The notes under the pieces are model-generated. The model was not told the DNA's origin. It searched no databases and worked only from the letters and a program-made list of their open reading frames with translations. The position numbers and the translations under genes are program-made. From NCBI GenBank assembly GCA_965202875.1, contig OZ241870.1, positions 1,984,001 through 2,048,000 of the forward strand: a stretch of DNA of 64,000 nt, read 5' to 3'. This stretch comes from HK1 sp965202875 (GTDB lineage: Bacteria; Pseudomonadota; Gammaproteobacteria; HK1). Shown one piece after another: positions 14,701 to 24,085 of this stretch (position 1 is the stretch's first letter; every line of letters starts with the position of its first letter).

Positions 14701-16539
14701 GTGGTGAGCGGGTCGATCGCCTTCACGCAGGAGATGCTGGCCGTGCTCCTCATCCTGGGGCTCACGGTCTACCTGTTCATCTCCGAGGTCGTCCGGGTCG
14801 ACGTCGCCGCGATCACCATCATGGTGTTGATCGGGGCCACCGGCGTCGTTCCCGCCGCCCACGTCTTCGACGGCTTCTCAAGCAACGCGGTGATATCGAT
14901 CATCGCGGTGATGATCATGGGGGCGGGGCTGGACCGCACCGGGATCATGACTCAGCTCGCCGGCAGCATCCTGCGCATCGGCGGGCATACCGAGCAGCGG
15001 ATCATCCCCATCATCTCGGGCACGGTCGGCGTCATCTCGAGTTTCATGCAGAACATCGGGGCGGCGGCGCTGTTCCTGCCCGTCGTGAGCCGGATCTCGA
15101 CGCGGACCGGCATCCCCCTCTCGCGCCTGCTGATGCCGATGGGCTTCTGCGCGATCCTCGGCGGCACCATGACGATGGTCGGATCGAGCCCCCTCATCCT
15201 TCTGAACGACCTGATCCTGAACGCGAACGAGGTCCTGCCCGCAGGCACCGCCCCGATGCGGACCTTCCACCTGTTCGCGGTGACCCCCATCGGAATCGTG
15301 CTGATGACCGTCGGCATCGTCTATTTCATCTTCCTCGGGACGCGCCTGCTGCCGGTGCTGAGCGACGGCGCGGCCGACGGCGCGGCCACCGCGCGATACT
15401 TCGAAGACCTCTATGGCCTGAAGGGCGACATCTTCGAGGCGACCGTCCCCCCGGGCTGTTCCCTCGCCGGCCGGACGATCGAGGAAGCGGAAGCGATTCC
15501 GGACGCGCCCTTCGTACTCGGGATGCGGGTGGGACGCGACATCGAGCTCGAACCGCCGCTGGCCCGCGTCATCCCCGCCGGCGCCGTGTTCGCGCTCATG
15601 GGCAGCCGGGAACAGGTGCAGCGCTTCGCTCGGGCGACCGGGATCAGCGTAGCGCGCGACATGCACGCGTTCATCGAGGTGCTCAACCCCTCGCGGGCCG
15701 GGGTGTCGGAAGTCGTCGTCCCGCCGAGTTCCAGCGTGGTGGGACGCACGATCGAGGAAATCGGGATGCGCAGGAGCCACGGTGCCCACGTACTCGCGAT
15801 CAACCGACGCGAGGAGATCATCCGCCGCGATCTTCCCCGGACCGCCCTGGAGGCGGGCGACACCCTGGTGCTGCACAGCTACTGGGAAGACCTGCATCGT
15901 CTGGCGCGGGAACGCCTGTTCGTGGTGGTGACGGACTACCCCTACGAGGTCACCCGTCCGCACCGGGTGTACCACGCGCTGGTGTTCTTCCTGCTCGCCA
16001 TCGGCCTGACCCTGTTCACCGATCTGCGCCTGTCGCTCGCGTTGCTCACCGGCGCGGCAGGCATGATCCTGAGCGGGGTCATCACCATCGACGAAGCCTA
16101 CCGTTCGGTCGGCTGGCAGAGCGTGTTCCTGCTCGCGAGCCTGCTGCCGCTGGGGATGGCGGTGGAGACGACGGGTACGGCCGCGTGGATCGCGCAGGAG
16201 ACCCTCCGGCTGCTCGGAGACGTGCCGCTCTGGGTACTGCAAGGCGCCCTGGCGGTGCTTGCCACGGGGTTCACCCTGCTGATGTCGAACGTGGGGGCGA
16301 CGGTGCTGCTGGTGCCGCTCGCCATCAACATCGCGATCGGGGCAGGAGGGAATCCTGCGGTGTTCGCCCTGACGGTGGCGCTGGCGGCCTCGAACTCCTT
16401 CCTGATCCCGACGCATCAGGTCAACGCGCTGGTCATGGGGCCGGGCGGATACCGGGTCTGGGACTTCATGCGCGCGGGCGGCGTCATGACCGTCCTGTTC
16501 CTCGTGATCCTCATTCCGATGGTCAACCTGATCTTCTGA
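14701..16539 (+). CDS. SLC13/DASS-type membrane transporter with two RCK_C domains
   Basis: This 612-residue inner-membrane protein has an N-terminal bundle of helices, two soluble RCK_C (TrkA-C) domains at about residues 220-400 (with repeated VGRTIEE/AGRTIEEAEAIPD motifs), and a C-terminal membrane half. The SLC13-type segment MQNIGAAALFLPVVSRIS and the matching MSNVGATVLLVPLAINI in the second half form the inverted-repeat helix hairpins with Asn-Gly/Val-Gly ligand loops. Relatives carry sulfate, dicarboxylates or other anions with sodium. The start is GTG at 14701; ATG at 14734 is an alternative and neither has a strong ribosome site. Substrate unknown. Confidence 0.85.
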   Translation: MVSGSIAFTQEMLAVLLILGLTVYLFISEVVRVDVAAITIMVLIGATGVVPAAHVFDGFSSNAVISIIAVMIMGAGLDRTGIMTQLAGSILRIGGHTEQRIIPIISGTVGVISSFMQNIGAAALFLPVVSRISTRTGIPLSRLLMPMGFCAILGGTMTMVGSSPLILLNDLILNANEVLPAGTAPMRTFHLFAVTPIGIVLMTVGIVYFIFLGTRLLPVLSDGAADGAATARYFEDLYGLKGDIFEATVPPGCSLAGRTIEEAEAIPDAPFVLGMRVGRDIELEPPLARVIPAGAVFALMGSREQVQRFARATGISVARDMHAFIEVLNPSRAGVSEVVVPPSSSVVGRTIEEIGMRRSHGAHVLAINRREEIIRRDLPRTALEAGDTLVLHSYWEDLHRLARERLFVVVTDYPYEVTRPHRVYHALVFFLLAIGLTLFTDLRLSLALLTGAAGMILSGVITIDEAYRSVGWQSVFLLASLLPLGMAVETTGTAAWIAQETLRLLGDVPLWVLQGALAVLATGFTLLMSNVGATVLLVPLAINIAIGAGGNPAVFALTVALAASNSFLIPTHQVNALVMGPGGYRVWDFMRAGGVMTVLFLVILIPMVNLIF

Positions 16540-16583
16540 GGAGCACCGACGCGGGGGATCCCGAAGGCATCGTCGGCGCCGCC

Positions 16584-16603
16584 GGCGCCGGAGGGCCGGC
16601 GCC
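16584..16603. terminator. Perfect 8-bp stem-loop between convergent genes
   Basis: GGCGCCGG (16584-16591), loop AGGG, CCGGCGCC (16596-16603). It lies 45 bp after the transporter stop and 15 bp before the stop of the converging aminotransferase gene, so it can serve both strands. No U tract is present. Confidence 0.5.
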
Positions 16604-16617
16604 CGCTCCGTGCCGTC

Positions 16618-17829
16618 CTACCCCGCCAGCTCCGCGATCGCGCCCAGCGCCTGCTCCAGATCTTCCTCGCCGGTGAAGTAGCCGGGAGCGATGCGTACCG
16701 CGCCCCGGATCTCCGCCGTACCCTGGTCCTCGTGCACGAGGGGCGCGCAATGCAGGCCGGCGCGCACGCAGACATGGTGGTCGGCGTCGAGCATCTCCCC
16801 GACCTGATCCGCGGGGAGGCCCTCGACGTTGAACGACAAGGTTGCGACCCGCGGACGGTGCCCCCGCGGACCGTAGACGGTGATCCCGTCCACGGCCTCC
16901 AGCCCGCTCTCGATGTGGCGGATATGACCCACCTCCACGGACTCGATGCAGGCGAGCGCGTGGCGGCACGCCGTGGCGTGGTCGTCGTCGGGGGAAGCGC
17001 CGGGCCGGGTGCGGCCAAGGTCCGCGAACCACTTCTGGGCGGCGTTCAGGCCCGCGATGCCCGGGATCGAAGCGGTGCCCGCCTCCAGGCGATGCGGGTA
17101 GGCGTCGGGCTGGAATCTGGAGATCGAATCGACACCGGTGCCACCCACCCGGACATGGCGGATCTCCACGCCTTCCGCGACGATCATCCCGCCGATCCCC
17201 ATCGGCCCGAACAGGCCCTTGTGGCCCGTGAAGCACAGGACTTCGATCCCTAGCGCGTCCATGTCGATGGGGAGCACGCCGGCGCTCTGCGCGGTGTCCA
17301 CCACGAAGACGGCCCCCGCCTCGCGCGTGACCGCGCCGATCGCGCCGAGGTCCTGGACCGAGCCGAGCACGTTGGAACCGTGGTTGACCACCACGACCTT
17401 CGTCCGCGGGCCGAAGGCGTCGCGGATCGCGTCGGGGTCCACGTACCCTTCGGCGTCGCGCCCGATCCGCGTGACCCGCACCCCGTGGTCGCGCTCGAGG
17501 TGGGAGAGCGGGCGGAGCACGGAGTTGTGCTCGACCCGTGTGGTGACGACGTGATCCCCTTCTCGAACGAGGCCGAACAGCGCGATGTTGAGCGAGTCGG
17601 TGACGTTCCGGGTGAACACCACCCGGTTCGGATCGCCGCCGAAGCCGAAGAACTGCGCGAGCAGGCGCCGCGTCTCGAAGATCATCTGTTCCGCCTCGAT
17701 CGCGAGGGTATGGCCGGCACGGCCCGGGTTGACCCCGTGGCTGCGGAAGAAGGCGTCCATGAACCGGTACACGGGTTCGGGCTTCGGCCAGGTCGTCGAC
17801 GCGTTGTCCAGATAGTAGTGGTCCTTCAT
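16618..17829 (-). CDS. Class V aminotransferase, SufS/NifS-like cysteine desulfurase
   Basis: This 403-residue PLP enzyme begins YYLDNASTTWPKPEPVYRFM. It has VVFTRNVTDSLNIALFG, the PLP-site aspartate and His region VFVVDTAQSAGVLPIDM, and the Schiff-base lysine in TGHKGLFGPMG. The C-terminal VRAGLHCAPLVHE carries a cysteine at the place of the SufS/NifS-like persulfide cysteine. It should remove sulfur from cysteine for iron-sulfur clusters or thio-cofactors; selenocysteine lyase or related activity is possible. No suf or isc partner genes adjoin it. The ATG at 17829 fits the family. It is transcribed away from ubiA with a 120-bp gap and converges on the SLC13-type gene. Confidence 0.88.
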   Translation of the reverse strand: MKDHYYLDNASTTWPKPEPVYRFMDAFFRSHGVNPGRAGHTLAIEAEQMIFETRRLLAQFFGFGGDPNRVVFTRNVTDSLNIALFGLVREGDHVVTTRVEHNSVLRPLSHLERDHGVRVTRIGRDAEGYVDPDAIRDAFGPRTKVVVVNHGSNVLGSVQDLGAIGAVTREAGAVFVVDTAQSAGVLPIDMDALGIEVLCFTGHKGLFGPMGIGGMIVAEGVEIRHVRVGGTGVDSISRFQPDAYPHRLEAGTASIPGIAGLNAAQKWFADLGRTRPGASPDDDHATACRHALACIESVEVGHIRHIESGLEAVDGITVYGPRGHRPRVATLSFNVEGLPADQVGEMLDADHHVCVRAGLHCAPLVHEDQGTAEIRGAVRIAPGYFTGEEDLEQALGAIAELAG

Positions 17830-17949
17830 CGCAAATCCTCTCCTCTCGGTTTCCCCGCTCTCGTTTCAGCAGCGCGGTTGAAGAAAGCAGTCAACGGTGG
17901 GTGAACGTTCCAGACGTCATCCGGCGCTCCAGGCCGGCGCACGCCTCGC

Positions 17950-18939
17950 TCACGATGCGTAGTAGTCGATGACGATGCCCCCGAAGACCAGCGCGCCGAC
18001 CCATTGGTTGTTGAGGAACGCGCTGAAGCAGGCGCCGGGCTCGCGGTCGCGGATCAGGTACTGCTGGTAGAGGAACAGCGTAGCGCTCAACGCCACCGCG
18101 ACGTTGTAGCAGAGGCCGAGGCCGGCTTGGCGGCCGGCGAGGAGGAGCACCGCGAGCGCCGCGGTCTGGCTCGCGCCGACGAAGGCGCGATCGGCGTCGC
18201 CCAGCAGAATCGCCGTCGACCTGACTCCGATACGGAGGTCGTCTTCGCGGTCGGCCATCGCGTACATCGTGTCGTAGGCGACGACCCAGGCCACGACTCC
18301 CGTGAACAGCAGCCACGCGAGCGGCGGGGTCTCGTTGGTGAGCGCGGCGAACGCCATCGGGATCCCCCATCCGAACGCGACGCCGAGATGCATTTGCGGC
18401 AGGTGCGTCCACCGCTTCATGAACGGGTAGATCGCGGCGAGCGCCGCGCCGGCGAAGGAGAGTACCACCGCGAAACCGTTCAGCGTGAGCACGAGCCCGA
18501 GCGCGACGAAGCACAGCACGGTGAACAGGACGAGCGCCTCGCGCGGCGTCACCTTGCCGCTCGCGATGGGCCGGTGCATCGTGCGCCGCACGTGGGGATC
18601 GACCTTGCGGTCCGCGAAGTCGTTGATGACGCATCCGGCCGAGCGCATGACGAACACCCCGGCCACGAACACGAGCACCACGGCCGCGTCCGGCCCGCCC
18701 GCCCCGGCGATCCACAGCGCCCACAGGGTCGGCCACAGCAGCAGCAGGGTGCCGATCGGCTGGTGCACGCGCATCAGCAGCGCGTACTGGCGGAGGCGTT
18801 CCTTTGTCCGGCGCCGGTGAGGCCGCGCCGGCGCCGGCCTTCCCGCCCGGGAGCATTGCGGCGGGCGCCCGGCCTCGCGCCGTCCGGTGCGGGACGGGGG
18901 GCAGGGCATCGGCGGCGGCGATGGATCAGACCTGGCCAT
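17950..18939 (-). CDS. ubiA: 4-hydroxybenzoate polyprenyltransferase UbiA
   Basis: This 329-residue membrane prenyltransferase attaches the polyprenyl tail to 4-hydroxybenzoate in ubiquinone synthesis. The two Asp-rich motifs are present: CVINDFADRKVDPHVRRT near residue 103 and AYDTMYAMADREDDLRIG near residue 225; both bind the prenyl diphosphate through magnesium. Hydrophobic helices surround them. The first 45 residues are Pro/Arg-rich and unlike the family, whose usual start aligns near KERLRQYALLMR, so translation may begin later. The ATG used overlaps the end of recG by 14 bp. Placement after recG supports a housekeeping operon. Confidence 0.93.
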   Translation of the reverse strand: MARSDPSPPPMPCPPSRTGRREAGRPPQCSRAGRPAPARPHRRRTKERLRQYALLMRVHQPIGTLLLLWPTLWALWIAGAGGPDAAVVLVFVAGVFVMRSAGCVINDFADRKVDPHVRRTMHRPIASGKVTPREALVLFTVLCFVALGLVLTLNGFAVVLSFAGAALAAIYPFMKRWTHLPQMHLGVAFGWGIPMAFAALTNETPPLAWLLFTGVVAWVVAYDTMYAMADREDDLRIGVRSTAILLGDADRAFVGASQTAALAVLLLAGRQAGLGLCYNVAVALSATLFLYQQYLIRDREPGACFSAFLNNQWVGALVFGGIVIDYYAS

Positions 18940-21181
18940 AGTGCGCTCCCGCCCCGATCCAGCGCCGCAGGAGCGGCGCGATGCGGGATTCGTGCCTTGC
19001 GAGAAGCTCGGACGCGGCTTGCTCGACCCCCGGCAGCAGCGGGAGGTCCCGCGCGAGGTCGGCGATGCGAAGCTGGGCGAGTCCGGTCTGGCGCGTGCCG
19101 AGGAGATCGCCCGGCCCGCGGATCTCCAGGTCCCGCTGCGCGATCTCGAACCCGTCGTTGGTCGCGCGCAGCACCTCCAGACGCGAGCGCGCCGCCTCGG
19201 TCAGGGGCCCGTCGTACATCATCACGCAGGCGCTGCGCCTCGCGCCGCGGCCCACCCGGCCGCGCAACTGGTGGAGCTGGGCGAGCCCGAGGCGCTCCGC
19301 GTTCTCGATGATCATGAGCGAGGCGTTGGGGACATCGACCCCGACCTCGATCACCGTGGTCGCGACCAGCACGTCGAGCCGCGCCTCCTTGAACGCCGCC
19401 ATCGCCATGTCCTTCTCCGCCGGCGGCATCCGGCCGTGCACCAGCCCGACGCGCAGATCGGGCAGGGCCTCGGCGAGCTCGCGCGCGGTGTCCTCCGCGG
19501 CGCGGCACGCCAGCGCCTCGGACTCCTCGATGGCGGTGCAGACCCAGTACGCCTGCTCGCCGCCCGCGCACGCGCGGCGGATGCGGGCCACGACTTCGGA
19601 CCGGCGCTGCGAAGGCGCCACCGCGGTATCCACCGGCGTCCGCCCCGGCGGCAGCTCGTCGATCACCGAGACGTCCAGGTCGGCGTACGCGGTCATCGCC
19701 AAGGTGCGGGGGATGGGGGTGGCGGTCATGATGAGCTGGTGGGGCCGCAGCCCGCCGCGTTCCCCCTTGCCGCGCAGCGCCAGCCGCTGCTCCACTCCGA
19801 ACCGGTGCTGCTCGTCGACGACGACCAGCCCGAGGTTCGCAAAGGTCACCTGGGACTGGAACAGCGCATGCGTGCCCACCGCGACTGCCGCGTGTCCATC
19901 CGCGATGCCGGCGACGGCCTGGGCGCGCTCGCGGCTCCCGAGGCGGCCCGAGAGCCACGCCACCGTGATCCCGAGCGGTTCGAGCCAGCCACGAAAGCTC
20001 GCGCAGTGCTGCTCCGCGAGCAGCTCCGTGGGCGCCATCAACGCGACCTGGCGCTGGTTCGCGACCGCCACCACCGCGGCGAGGGCCGCGACCACCGTCT
20101 TGCCGGCGCCCACGTCCCCCTGCACCAGCCGGTGCATCGGGCGGGTCCGGGCGAGGTCGGCGCGGATCTCCCGTGCCACCCGGTGCTGGGCCGCGGTCGG
20201 CTCGAACGGCAGCGAGTCGATGAAGCGCTGCACGAGCGCATCGCCGCGCTCGAACGCGGGGGCCTGCCGGGCGTCGAGCCGGCGCCGCGCAACCCGCAGC
20301 GAGAGATGGTGCGCGAGCAGCTCCTCGAACGCGAGGCGCCGCCGCGCGGGATGATCGGGGCGCAACGGCGCTTCCGGGCTCGTGCCCGCCGGCGGCCGGT
20401 GGATCGCCCCCAGGGCGTCGCCGATGGGGACGAGCCGATGGCGCGCGGCGATCCCCTCGGGCAGCAGCTCGGCAACGTCGGGGTTGCGCTCCAACCGGTC
20501 GAACGCCTGGTCCATCAGGCGGCGCAGCAGGGTCTGCCCCAGGCCCGCGGACGTGGGGTACACCGGCGTCAGGCGGTCGCTGGTCGGGGCCCGTGCGCCG
20601 TCCGCGAGCAACCGGTACTCCGGATGCACCATCTCGACACCGCCCGGTGAGGGACGGACCTCGCCATGGCAGGCGATGCAGCGGCCCGGCCGGAGCTGTC
20701 GCCGCTGGTTCTCGTTGAAGTGGAACAGCCGCATCGCCATCGCCGCGGTGCCGTCGTCGATGGTGACGACGAGGGAGCGGCGGCGTCCGAACCGGACCTT
20801 CGCGTCTTCGATCCGGCCGCACGTGAACGCGGCGCGGCCGGCCCGCAGGTCCTCGATGGCGTGGATGCGGGTGCGATCCTCGTACCGCAGGGGGAGATGG
20901 AACAGCAGGTCGAGCACCGTCTCGATCCCCAGCGCCGCGAGCTTCGCGGCAATCCCCGGTCCGACCCCGTGCAGCTCCGTGACCGGCGTCGCTTCCAGGC
21001 GCGGCGTAGCGGCGGCTTCGGAAGAGCCGGCAGGTACGGACAGGGCCGGGGGCTCAGCCGGGCCGGCAGAGTGGGAAGGGCCGGCGGGTGCGGACAATGC
21101 CGGGGACTCAGCCGGGCCGGCAGGTTCGGGCGAACCGGAGGGGCCGGCAGGCCGGGCCGCCGCGCGGAAAGGGGGCGCCAT
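18926..21181 (-). CDS. recG: ATP-dependent DNA helicase RecG
   Basis: This 751-residue helicase rescues stalled replication forks by reversing them. The wedge/OB region (TELHGVGPGIAAKLAALGI, CHGEVRP) comes first, then Walker A VQGDVGAGKTVVAALAA near residue 330, VVVDEQHRFGVEQR as the DEQH box, TATPIPRTLAMTAYADLDVS, and the C-terminal motifs QLHQLRGRVGRG. It is about 60 residues longer than usual because of an N-terminal Ala/Pro/Gly/Ser-rich stretch built from imperfect repeats (AGPAESPALSAPAG, AGPAEPPALSVPAG). The true start may be after this, near residue 60. It lies between ridA and ubiA on the same strand. Confidence 0.95.
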   Translation of the reverse strand: MAPPFRAAARPAGPSGSPEPAGPAESPALSAPAGPSHSAGPAEPPALSVPAGSSEAAATPRLEATPVTELHGVGPGIAAKLAALGIETVLDLLFHLPLRYEDRTRIHAIEDLRAGRAAFTCGRIEDAKVRFGRRRSLVVTIDDGTAAMAMRLFHFNENQRRQLRPGRCIACHGEVRPSPGGVEMVHPEYRLLADGARAPTSDRLTPVYPTSAGLGQTLLRRLMDQAFDRLERNPDVAELLPEGIAARHRLVPIGDALGAIHRPPAGTSPEAPLRPDHPARRRLAFEELLAHHLSLRVARRRLDARQAPAFERGDALVQRFIDSLPFEPTAAQHRVAREIRADLARTRPMHRLVQGDVGAGKTVVAALAAVVAVANQRQVALMAPTELLAEQHCASFRGWLEPLGITVAWLSGRLGSRERAQAVAGIADGHAAVAVGTHALFQSQVTFANLGLVVVDEQHRFGVEQRLALRGKGERGGLRPHQLIMTATPIPRTLAMTAYADLDVSVIDELPPGRTPVDTAVAPSQRRSEVVARIRRACAGGEQAYWVCTAIEESEALACRAAEDTARELAEALPDLRVGLVHGRMPPAEKDMAMAAFKEARLDVLVATTVIEVGVDVPNASLMIIENAERLGLAQLHQLRGRVGRGARRSACVMMYDGPLTEAARSRLEVLRATNDGFEIAQRDLEIRGPGDLLGTRQTGLAQLRIADLARDLPLLPGVEQAASELLARHESRIAPLLRRWIGAGAHYGQV

Positions 21182-21211
21182 GTCCGTCGCGGAATCCCGC
21201 GGCTCCCGCGC

Positions 21212-21595
21212 TCAAGGGGCCTTGACGAGGACGCCCTCGATCTCCACCGCCGCGCCCTTGGGCAGCGAGGCGACCCCCACCGCGGCCCTCGCGGGATAGG
21301 GCTCCTCGAAGTACTCGGCCATCACCTCGTTGACGAGCGGGAAGTGCGCGAGGTCGGTCAGGTAGATGGTGAGCTTCACGACGTCGCCGAAATCGCCCCC
21401 GGCGGCATGGACGACGGCGTGCAGGTTGCGGAAGACCCGGTGGATCTGCTCCCGGGTGCCGGACACCAGCTCCATCGTCTCCGGGTGGAGGGGGATCTGG
21501 CCGGAGAGATAGACGGTGTCGCCGGCGCGGACCGCCTGGGAGTAGGCGCCGATGGCGCCCGGTGCGGATGACGTGGCAATCGCCTGTCTGGTCAT
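21212..21595 (-). CDS. ridA: RidA family enamine/imine deaminase
   Basis: This 127-residue protein has the RidA/YjgF signature: APGAIGAYSQAVRAGDTVYLSGQIPLHP, and near the end ARAAVGVASLPKGAAVEIEGV, in which the arginine and the terminal glutamate bind the imine substrate. RidA hydrolyses reactive 2-aminoacrylate formed by PLP enzymes, protecting them. The ATG at 21595 is preceded by GGAGGATC at ideal spacing; a longer frame to 21640 lacks this. The spoT-ridA-recG order is a common gammaproteobacterial arrangement, though here a protease gene is inserted between spoT and ridA. Confidence 0.95.
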   Translation of the reverse strand: MTRQAIATSSAPGAIGAYSQAVRAGDTVYLSGQIPLHPETMELVSGTREQIHRVFRNLHAVVHAAGGDFGDVVKLTIYLTDLAHFPLVNEVMAEYFEEPYPARAAVGVASLPKGAAVEIEGVLVKAP

Positions 21596-21646
21596 ACCCG
21601 ATCCTCCATGGGACGTTTCGTCCACGAACGTTTTCGTCATGCCGTC

Positions 21647-24085
21647 TCACCACCTCGTCCGCCAGGCGGCGAGGAGGGTGTGTTCGGGCTTTTTCGAGGC
21701 GTGGCCCGGATGCCGCGACCGGACGGCCTCGACGGAGAGCGCGCCGCCCAGGGTGTCCGCGCGGCGCCAGCGCGCCGAGAAGTCGATCTGCCGGCCGGAA
21801 GGGGCGAGCCCCGCCGAGAAGGAGCGGCTCAGAATCCGCCCGCTCCGGTCTCGGCCGACGGGAAGCACCAGGCGGGCGTGCCCGCTCTCCACGCGCGGGG
21901 GCTGGGAGACGGAGAGGGTGACGGCGTCGCGCGCGCCCAGACGGCGGCGGGCGGAGAACGCCATCGCGCTCGTGGTCACGTCCGAGAAGCCGGCGAGCAT
22001 CCCCCCTCCCGCATGGAGCCACGAGAAGCCGGCCTCCGCCTCGGTGGCGAAGCGCCACCCGCCGAGGGCGGCCTCCGCCCCGACACCGGCAACGAGGCTG
22101 TCGGCCGAGAGGCGGCCGAACGCACCGCCCGATTTCGAGCCGAGTGCGGTTTCATCCTCCCGGAGCCAGCCGAGGCGCGCCCCGAACGTCGAATCCGGCG
22201 CACGCCAGGCGAGCGCCAGCCCGCGGTCGGGCGCGTCGTTCCCGTGACCGCCGGGGCCGGAGGCGGCGAAGGCCGAGACCTCCAGCCTCCCGGGCGTCGT
22301 CCGCCAGGACAGGGTCATGGCGTTCTCCGCCAGGTTGAGCAGGCTGCTCCCGGAAGCCACGGGAGATTCGTAGAGCCCGAAGCCCCAGCCTGCGTGCGGC
22401 GCCCGCGCCTCCTCGTGCCGGGCGGCGAGGCCGTGGAGCCGCCGCTCGTTGGACGTCCCCCCGCGCGCGGCGAGGGTGAAGGCGGAGGAGTCGAACCAGA
22501 AGGGGGCGCCCAGGGTGTCCATCGCCGCGATCTCGACCCCGCCCAGGGCGCGCACCAGGCCGTCGCCCAGAGGCGCGCCCATGACCAGCCTGGTCGCGCC
22601 GAGGGGATGTCCCGCGTCGCCTGCCGAGCCGCCGCCCGCCACGAACCGCATCTCGCCCACCGGGCTGGTGGCGGCGCCCAGGTCCATCAGCCCCTGGCCG
22701 TAGACGGCACGGTCGGTGTAGAGACCGCTCTTGTCGGCGGTGCGGTACAGGCGTGTCAGAAGCTCCTCGTTCGAGAGCTGATCGCGGAAGAGGTGCCGCA
22801 TCACCGCCAGCCCCCCCGAGACCATCGGCGCGGCGAAGGAGGTGCCGATCTCCAGGGCCACGTCTCGACCGGGGGGGACGGGCGGATCGTCGATGGGTCC
22901 GAAATAGGCTGCGCTGACGGGGCTGTCGACGTCACCGCCCGGCGCCGCGATGCACCAGTCCGCCGCGACCCCGCAACGGTTGGAGAACGAGGAGATGGCG
23001 CCGTCCGCTCCCACGGAAACGACGGCGACCGAATGGCCGCGCAGCTCCGGGATGCGCGCGACCAGCCCGGCGAGGACGTTCGGCGAGCGGGCGTCGAGGC
23101 GGCCCGCGGCCTTCGTCATGCCGTCCGTGGGGTCGACTCCCCTGAGGTCGCTTCCCGCGCAATAGGGCGAGCCGGACAGGCACAGCTCGCCGTTGGAGTT
23201 GCCGGCGGCCCAGACGAGAAGGGTCTTCCGGGAGGCGCCCGCCTGCGCCAGCGCTGCGATTGCGCCGCCGTAGCCGGCGCGTAGCTGCGCCTCGGTATAG
23301 TTGTCGATGAGGCCGTCCAGCCCGAAGCTCAGGTTCAGGACGTCGAGGTTTTCGCTCGGGAGCAGGACGCGGCCGTACAGCGCCGCATCCCCGGCGTCGT
23401 CGTCGGCGAGCTCGCCCGGCGTGGTCGCGAGGATGATTTGGTCCGGCGGCCTGCCGCCTTCCAGCGGAACGGCGAACATCCTGAGGTTTGCACCGGGCGC
23501 GACGCCGCGGAAGTCGACGCAGGCGTTGCTCTCCACATGCCGAAAGCTGCAGCTTGCGCCCGGCGCCGCACCGACGACGCTGGCGACCCCGGTGCCGTGG
23601 GAGGGGAACGAGCCGTCCTCGTCCGCCGCGCCGTCGAGGAACGTCTCGGGAATCGACCTGCCCGCGAAGAAAGGATGCCCCTGGTCTATCCCCGTATCGA
23701 TGAAGCCTACCGTGACGCCCGTCCCCGGTGTCGTCCCCGCCCCGCGCAGGAGCTCCACGTCCGCCCAGGCCTTGTCGGCCCCGATCGTCTCCAGCCCCCA
23801 CTGGTTCCAGAACAGCCCGTCGTCGCGGTAGCGGCTGGCGATGACCTCCCGCCTTTGGTGATAGGCCGTATTCGAGAGGCAGCCGAAGTCCGCGGTCTCG
23901 ACGCAGCGCCCGGCCGTCATGGGAGACGGCTCGGTCTGCAGCATCGGAGCGGGAACGTCCGGCGGAGCGGGAGCGTCCGGCGCGACGACGCCCCCGCCTC
24001 CCCCTCCGCCCCCGCATCCGGCGAGGAGCGCGGCCGCGGCGAGCAGGAGCATCGCGCCACCCTGCCCGAGGATCCTGCCGATCAC
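21647..24085 (-). CDS. S8 subtilisin-like serine protease with autotransporter-type beta-domain
   Basis: This protein of about 812 residues starts with a lipoprotein-type signal (MLLLAAAALLAGC, lipobox LAGC) followed by a run of eight glycines. The subtilase triad is present: Asp in VGFIDTGIDQGHP, His in SHGTGVASVVG and Ser in GTSFAAPMVSGGLAVM, with Asn in WAAGNSNGE. The last 300 residues are rich in alternating polar/hydrophobic strands and end LLAAWRTRW with a terminal aromatic, as in outer-membrane barrels of subtilase autotransporters. It likely acts at the cell surface. The GTG at 24085 or the ATG at 24052 suits the signal; the frame stays open to 24361 but that part is unlike a signal region. 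Confidence 0.85.
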   Translation of the reverse strand: MIGRILGQGGAMLLLAAAALLAGCGGGGGGGGVVAPDAPAPPDVPAPMLQTEPSPMTAGRCVETADFGCLSNTAYHQRREVIASRYRDDGLFWNQWGLETIGADKAWADVELLRGAGTTPGTGVTVGFIDTGIDQGHPFFAGRSIPETFLDGAADEDGSFPSHGTGVASVVGAAPGASCSFRHVESNACVDFRGVAPGANLRMFAVPLEGGRPPDQIILATTPGELADDDAGDAALYGRVLLPSENLDVLNLSFGLDGLIDNYTEAQLRAGYGGAIAALAQAGASRKTLLVWAAGNSNGELCLSGSPYCAGSDLRGVDPTDGMTKAAGRLDARSPNVLAGLVARIPELRGHSVAVVSVGADGAISSFSNRCGVAADWCIAAPGGDVDSPVSAAYFGPIDDPPVPPGRDVALEIGTSFAAPMVSGGLAVMRHLFRDQLSNEELLTRLYRTADKSGLYTDRAVYGQGLMDLGAATSPVGEMRFVAGGGSAGDAGHPLGATRLVMGAPLGDGLVRALGGVEIAAMDTLGAPFWFDSSAFTLAARGGTSNERRLHGLAARHEEARAPHAGWGFGLYESPVASGSSLLNLAENAMTLSWRTTPGRLEVSAFAASGPGGHGNDAPDRGLALAWRAPDSTFGARLGWLREDETALGSKSGGAFGRLSADSLVAGVGAEAALGGWRFATEAEAGFSWLHAGGGMLAGFSDVTTSAMAFSARRRLGARDAVTLSVSQPPRVESGHARLVLPVGRDRSGRILSRSFSAGLAPSGRQIDFSARWRRADTLGGALSVEAVRSRHPGHASKKPEHTLLAAWRTRW

